This document shows positions 5,972-7,860 of a DNA stretch of 7,860 bases, piece after piece (within the stretch, counting starts at the first letter, position 1; each line of letters begins with the position of its first letter). The notes beneath the pieces are model-generated. The model was not told the DNA's origin. It saw nothing but the letters and a program-made list of their open reading frames with translations, and ran no database searches. Source of the DNA: Desulfobacterales bacterium (GTDB lineage Bacteria > Desulfobacterota > DSM-4660 > Desulfatiglandales > B25-G16); contig DAOVGH010000083.1 in NCBI GenBank assembly GCA_030672485.1, forward strand, positions 1 through 7,860, written 5' to 3'. The translations under genes were made by a program, and so were the position numbers.

Positions 5972-6426
5972 CTTACAACATCAGGTTGAGGGCCCGATTT
6001 TTTGATCTTTTTGAGGACCCTGATATCGGAAATCCGAGTTGAGGGATATTGGCCGTTTTCATCTTTCTCAATATATTTGACCATATCCCAGATGGTGGTA
6101 AGGGCGATCGAGGTACCTATGAGGGCCTCCATCTCCACTCCGGTCATAGCCTCAGCCTTTACCAGACAGTTGGCCTCAATGAAGTCGTTTCCAATAGAGA
6201 AATTCAGCTCAACTGTATTTAGTGGTATCTGATGGCAATGGGGGATCAAGAGATATGTCTCTTTGGCCGCTCTCATGGCTGCTATTTCAGCGACCTGCAA
6301 AGGATCTCCTTTCTTAATCCGATTTTCTCTTATCTTTTTAACTGTCTCCGGTGAGAGGCTTATTCGCCCTGAAGCCAGCGCCTCTCTTAAAAGAACCTGC
6401 TTTCCGGTAATATCAATCATTCCCAT
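5968..6426 (-). CDS. moaC: Cyclic pyranopterin monophosphate synthase MoaC
   Basis: Catalyses, after the radical SAM enzyme MoaA, the rearrangement of 3',8-cyclo-GTP to cyclic pyranopterin monophosphate, the first molybdopterin precursor. The 152 residues show the family order: MIDITGK at the start, KKGDPLQVA at 38-46 (Lys39 active site), LIPHCHQIPL at 60-69 with His63/His65, MTGVEMEAL at 94-102, TIWDMVKYIEK at 111-121 with Asp114 and Lys117, and a KKSG end at 142-145. Compared with E. coli MoaC, the segment after WDMVK carries an added DENGQYPSTRI stretch, and the LCHPL motif reads HCHQIPL; both resemble archaeal and anaerobe versions. The first ATG (6426) has no clear ribosome-binding site, and a second ATG two codons later (6420) is equally possible. 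It follows the DUF1178 gene on the same strand after a 116-base gap that contains a palindrome. Confidence 0.95.
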   Translation of the reverse strand: MGMIDITGKQVLLREALASGRISLSPETVKKIRENRIKKGDPLQVAEIAAMRAAKETYLLIPHCHQIPLNTVELNFSIGNDFIEANCLVKAEAMTGVEMEALIGTSIALTTIWDMVKYIEKDENGQYPSTRISDIRVLKKIKKSGPQPDVVR

Positions 6427-6434
6427 GGTAATAA

Positions 6435-6496
6435 AAGTGCCTAAAGTTAAGGGAGTAAGTCATTTGAGTTTAGCTCATTCTTCACTTTATGCACTT
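6435..6496. repeat. Long imperfect inverted repeat between DUF1178 gene and moaC
   Basis: AAGTGCCTAAAGTTAA (6435-6450) and TTCACTTTATGCACTT (6481-6496) are complementary at 14 of 16 positions, and the pairing extends inward at 6451/6480 plus two G-T pairs. The loop is about 24-30 bases. It fills much of the 116-base gap (6427-6542), in which I see no gene. It ends 9 bases before the moaC start, so it could be an RNA fold in the moaC leader, a DNA-binding palindrome, or a small repeated element. Lack of a U-tract argues against an intrinsic terminator. Confidence 0.6.
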
Positions 6497-6542
6497 ACAA
6501 GTTTTTCTGGTAAGATAAATGGCCTTAATGGAGAGGGAGCCG

Positions 6543-6962
6543 TTAATTATCACCGTCTTTAGGCTTAACAGATGGGATCTTGAAGAATTTAATCCCCTCC
6601 TCTTTGAGGGTTTCCTCCTCTTCTGTTGTAGCAGATCCCCTTATATTTCTCTTTTTCGTTACGCCATAATGGATTTTCAGGGCCTCTTTTGCAAAGGCGG
6701 TTCCCACATCGTCAAAATTGTTTTTTATATACTCCATTACTCCCACAGCTAGTTTTTCATAATCAGGCTTAACTTCCTTTGGCTTTTCCTCTACCTGACT
6801 ACTCTTGATAGCAACTGGAGAGAGTACCCTGGTTATACCTGTGTTTTTACAAGAGGGGCATATGATCATTCCCTTGGAATTCTGCTCGTTAAATGATTCA
6901 AGGTCTTTGAACCAGCCTTCAAAGCTATGCCCGTTAGAACACCTTAGGTCAAATGCAATCAT
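6543..6962 (-). CDS. DUF1178 family zinc-ribbon protein
   Basis: A 139-residue cytoplasmic protein of the DUF1178 family, whose function is unknown. It opens with the typical MIAFDLRCSNGHSFEGWF (residues 1-18); Cys8, His12 and the CPSC pair Cys35/Cys38 form a probable zinc ribbon. A charged linker (50-66) leads to a second conserved part with FAKEALKIHYG (about 90-100), IRGSAT and the EEGIKFFKIPSVKP end, all family-like. The ATG (6962) has GGTGA 4 bases upstream and overlaps, as ATGA, the stop of a possible 18-residue ORF, suggesting coupled translation. A good promoter lies at 7064-7092. No membrane segment or catalytic motif is seen. Position upstream of moaC is the only functional hint and is weak. 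Confidence 0.9.
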   Translation of the reverse strand: MIAFDLRCSNGHSFEGWFKDLESFNEQNSKGMIICPSCKNTGITRVLSPVAIKSSQVEEKPKEVKPDYEKLAVGVMEYIKNNFDDVGTAFAKEALKIHYGVTKKRNIRGSATTEEEETLKEEGIKFFKIPSVKPKDGDN

Positions 6963-7015
6963 TGTCTCACCAATGAGGAGTCTTGACCAACCTTTTCAGA
7001 GCGCCTTTTTTTCAT
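6959..7015 (-). CDS. Possible 18-residue leader ORF coupled to the DUF1178 gene
   Basis: From an ATG at 7015 the minus strand encodes MKKRRSEKVGQDSSLVRQ and stops at a TGA that shares bases with the next gene's ATG (ATGA overlap). AGAAG stands a few bases upstream as a weak ribosome-binding site, and lies within AAGAAG that can pair with CTTCTT (minus strand, 7043-7038). The predicted promoter at 7064-7092 would place the start codon about 40 bases into the transcript. The basic, soluble peptide has no recognised family. The exact stop-start overlap is the main support; chance is not excluded. Confidence 0.35.
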   Translation of the reverse strand: MKKRRSEKVGQDSSLVRQ

Positions 7016-7063
7016 GGTCTTCTTTTTAATTTTCGGTAAGAAGCCCTTTATCCTTTAATCAAA

Positions 7064-7092
7064 AACATACCACCCCTATCATTTGCTGTCAA
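7064..7092 (-). promoter_or_regulatory. Sigma70-type promoter for the DUF1178 (and perhaps moaC) transcript
   Basis: On the minus strand TTGACA (7092-7087) and TATGTT (7069-7064) are 17 bases apart. Start would be near 7057, leaving a leader of about 95 bases to the DUF1178 ATG, within which the small ORF falls. The -35 box overlaps the loop and arm of a perfect 7-bp palindrome at 7077-7097, a possible operator. Confidence 0.6.
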
Positions 7093-7097
7093 TGATA
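7077..7097. repeat. Perfect 7-bp palindrome overlapping the -35 box
   Basis: TATCATT (7077-7083), a 7-base spacer TGCTGTC, and AATGATA (7091-7097) form a perfect inverted repeat. It covers the -35 hexamer of the promoter reading leftward, so it is well placed as an operator for a dimeric regulator. Which protein might bind is unknown. Confidence 0.45.
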
Positions 7098-7108
7098 CGA
7101 GATCCCCT

Positions 7109-7160
7109 TTTTGAGAGGTTTTTGACTCATAGGGGCCTCAAACCCTATTCCCTCTCAAAA
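7109..7160 (-). terminator. Compound hairpin at the 3' end of the beta-propeller gene
   Basis: An outer perfect 10-bp stem, TTTTGAGAGG (7109-7118) with CCTCTCAAAA (7151-7160), encloses an inner perfect 6-bp stem, ATAGGG (7129-7134) with CCCTAT (7143-7148). The last codons and TAG stop of the beta-propeller gene are part of it. On the minus strand AAAAAGGGGATC follows instead of a U-tract, so it is not a classical intrinsic terminator; it may protect the 3' end or separate this gene from the next promoter. Confidence 0.4.
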
Positions 7161-7860
7161 TGGATAGGCTTTGACGGGAGTGCGAGGAGGGTTCCTACGT
7201 CCAGCGCAAACAAATCGCCCGCTTCATTGCCGATAAGGAGTCTGTCGCCATCAAAACACACAGCCTCGCATTGCCCGGCTTGAACCGGGAAAACTGAACT
7301 TTTCCCTAGCAGGTAGTTGTCTTTTCCCCTGGGTCGCTGGAAAATCCAGACCGCCTTATATGTCAGAACAGCTAATAGTCGACCATCAGGGGATGCGTCG
7401 GCCGCTGTTACTGGTGTCTGGAAGTCAAATGACCCTATCCGGATGAGCGGTACCGCCTCCCTAGGTTGAGTCTCATTTACCCGGTACAGACCCGTATTGA
7501 CGCCGTTTCTGGTTTTGCTCAGCAGGTAAATGCTTCCTTTGGCCCAGAACAAGGCTTCGCTGTCAAGGGCGGGAGGGGGGCGATCGGGGAAGTAGATCGA
7601 GATCTTTTCTGCCCGGGCCGTGCGTTGATCCTTAAAGGGATCGGGTTCCTCCACCCGGTATAATGTTAGCTTTGGTCGGTGAAAGATGTTGTTTCCTATG
7701 TCGCCAATGATCAGGTAGCCCTCGCTATCAACTGCAATGCCCTCCCAGTCCATATTCTTGGCACCAATGACCTGAATACCCGAATTACTTGTGGCACGGT
7801 TGTTGACCCCCGTTCCGTCTCTTCTAATGGCAAAGATCCTGGCTCTGTCCCCAGAGTCGT
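7145..7860 (-). CDS. Beta-propeller-like protein, C-terminal part (N-terminus beyond right edge)
   Basis: The reading frame is open from the right edge to a TAG at 7145-7147, giving 237 visible residues; an internal ATG at 7753 is not the true start because similarity-like sequence continues upstream (ARIFAIRRDG, then VIGAKNMDWEGIAVD). The segments DWEGIAVDSEGYLIIGDIGNN, LTLYRVEEPDPF, LDSEALFWAKGSIYLLSK, VTAADASPDGRLLAVLTY and CFDGDRLLIGNEAGDLFALD recur with a 40-60 residue spacing typical of beta-propeller blades. Proteins with the xDWEGIA...GDIGNN pattern are usually secreted or periplasmic and described only as propeller or esterase-like-of-phytase-type; no catalytic residues can be named. 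The signal peptide, if any, is outside the window. Function unknown. Confidence 0.8.
   Translation of the reverse strand, partial: DSGDRARIFAIRRDGTGVNNRATSNSGIQVIGAKNMDWEGIAVDSEGYLIIGDIGNNIFHRPKLTLYRVEEPDPFKDQRTARAEKISIYFPDRPPPALDSEALFWAKGSIYLLSKTRNGVNTGLYRVNETQPREAVPLIRIGSFDFQTPVTAADASPDGRLLAVLTYKAVWIFQRPRGKDNYLLGKSSVFPVQAGQCEAVCFDGDRLLIGNEAGDLFALDVGTLLALPSKPIHFERE

Noticed and set aside
6427..6542. Molybdenum cofactor riboswitch upstream of moaC
   Set aside because: The gap holds a single long palindrome and does not show the multi-stem layout I would expect of that riboswitch; I cannot run a covariance search.
7466..7663. Plus-strand frames opposite the beta-propeller gene
   Set aside because: Shadows of the minus-strand gene, which continues in frame to the window edge with conserved propeller-like segments.
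1..7860. CRISPR array, tRNA/rRNA, prophage, defence island or toxin-antitoxin pair
   Set aside because: No regularly spaced repeats, no cloverleaf or rRNA segments, and no nuclease, integrase, transposase or toxin motifs in any frame; the gene set is housekeeping and cofactor-related.

Overview
The window looks like ordinary chromosome from an anaerobic bacterium, most likely a Desulfobacterota (deltaproteobacterial) or similar lineage. This is inferred from three things: a CooC-type nickel ATPase, an EF-G paralogue whose G3 motif is DTPGE rather than DTPGH, and a MoaC with an archaeal/anaerobe-style C-terminal insert. Coding density is high, GC content is moderate by eye, no intergenic gap exceeds 300 bases, and there is no tRNA, rRNA, CRISPR array, transposase or phage gene.

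Layout. Positions 1-1574 (minus strand) hold the start of a dTDP-sugar operon, rfbB (rmlB) followed by rfbA (rmlA), which runs off the left edge. A short perfect-looking hairpin sits between the two genes. Positions 1685-2449 (minus) hold cooC, the CO-dehydrogenase nickel-maturation ATPase. It is divergent from an EF-G-like translational GTPase (2699-4780, plus), and the 249-base gap carries one good sigma70-type promoter for cooC and a plausible one for the EF-G gene, plus a structured leader on the EF-G side. The EF-G gene is followed 13 bases later by a MogA/MoaB-family molybdenum cofactor gene (4794-5279, plus).

From 5308 to the right edge every gene is on the minus strand. In transcription order (right to left) these are a beta-propeller-like protein entering from the right edge (7145-7860), a possible 18-residue leader ORF overlapping the next start by ATGA, a DUF1178 zinc-ribbon protein (6543-6962), moaC (5968-6426) and a small lipoprotein of unknown function (5308-5784). 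The gaps around moaC hold a heptanucleotide repeat on one side and a long imperfect palindrome on the other. The end of the beta-propeller gene overlaps a compound hairpin.

Functional reading. Two genes make molybdenum/tungsten cofactor (moaC early, mogA late) and one loads nickel into CO dehydrogenase, consistent with an anaerobe using CODH/ACS and Mo/W enzymes. The rml genes supply dTDP-4-keto-6-deoxyglucose for surface polysaccharide. I found no convincing evidence of a new multi-gene system. The points worth a second look are the EF-G paralogue without its catalytic histidine, the small coupled ORF, the intergenic palindromes and the EF-G leader.
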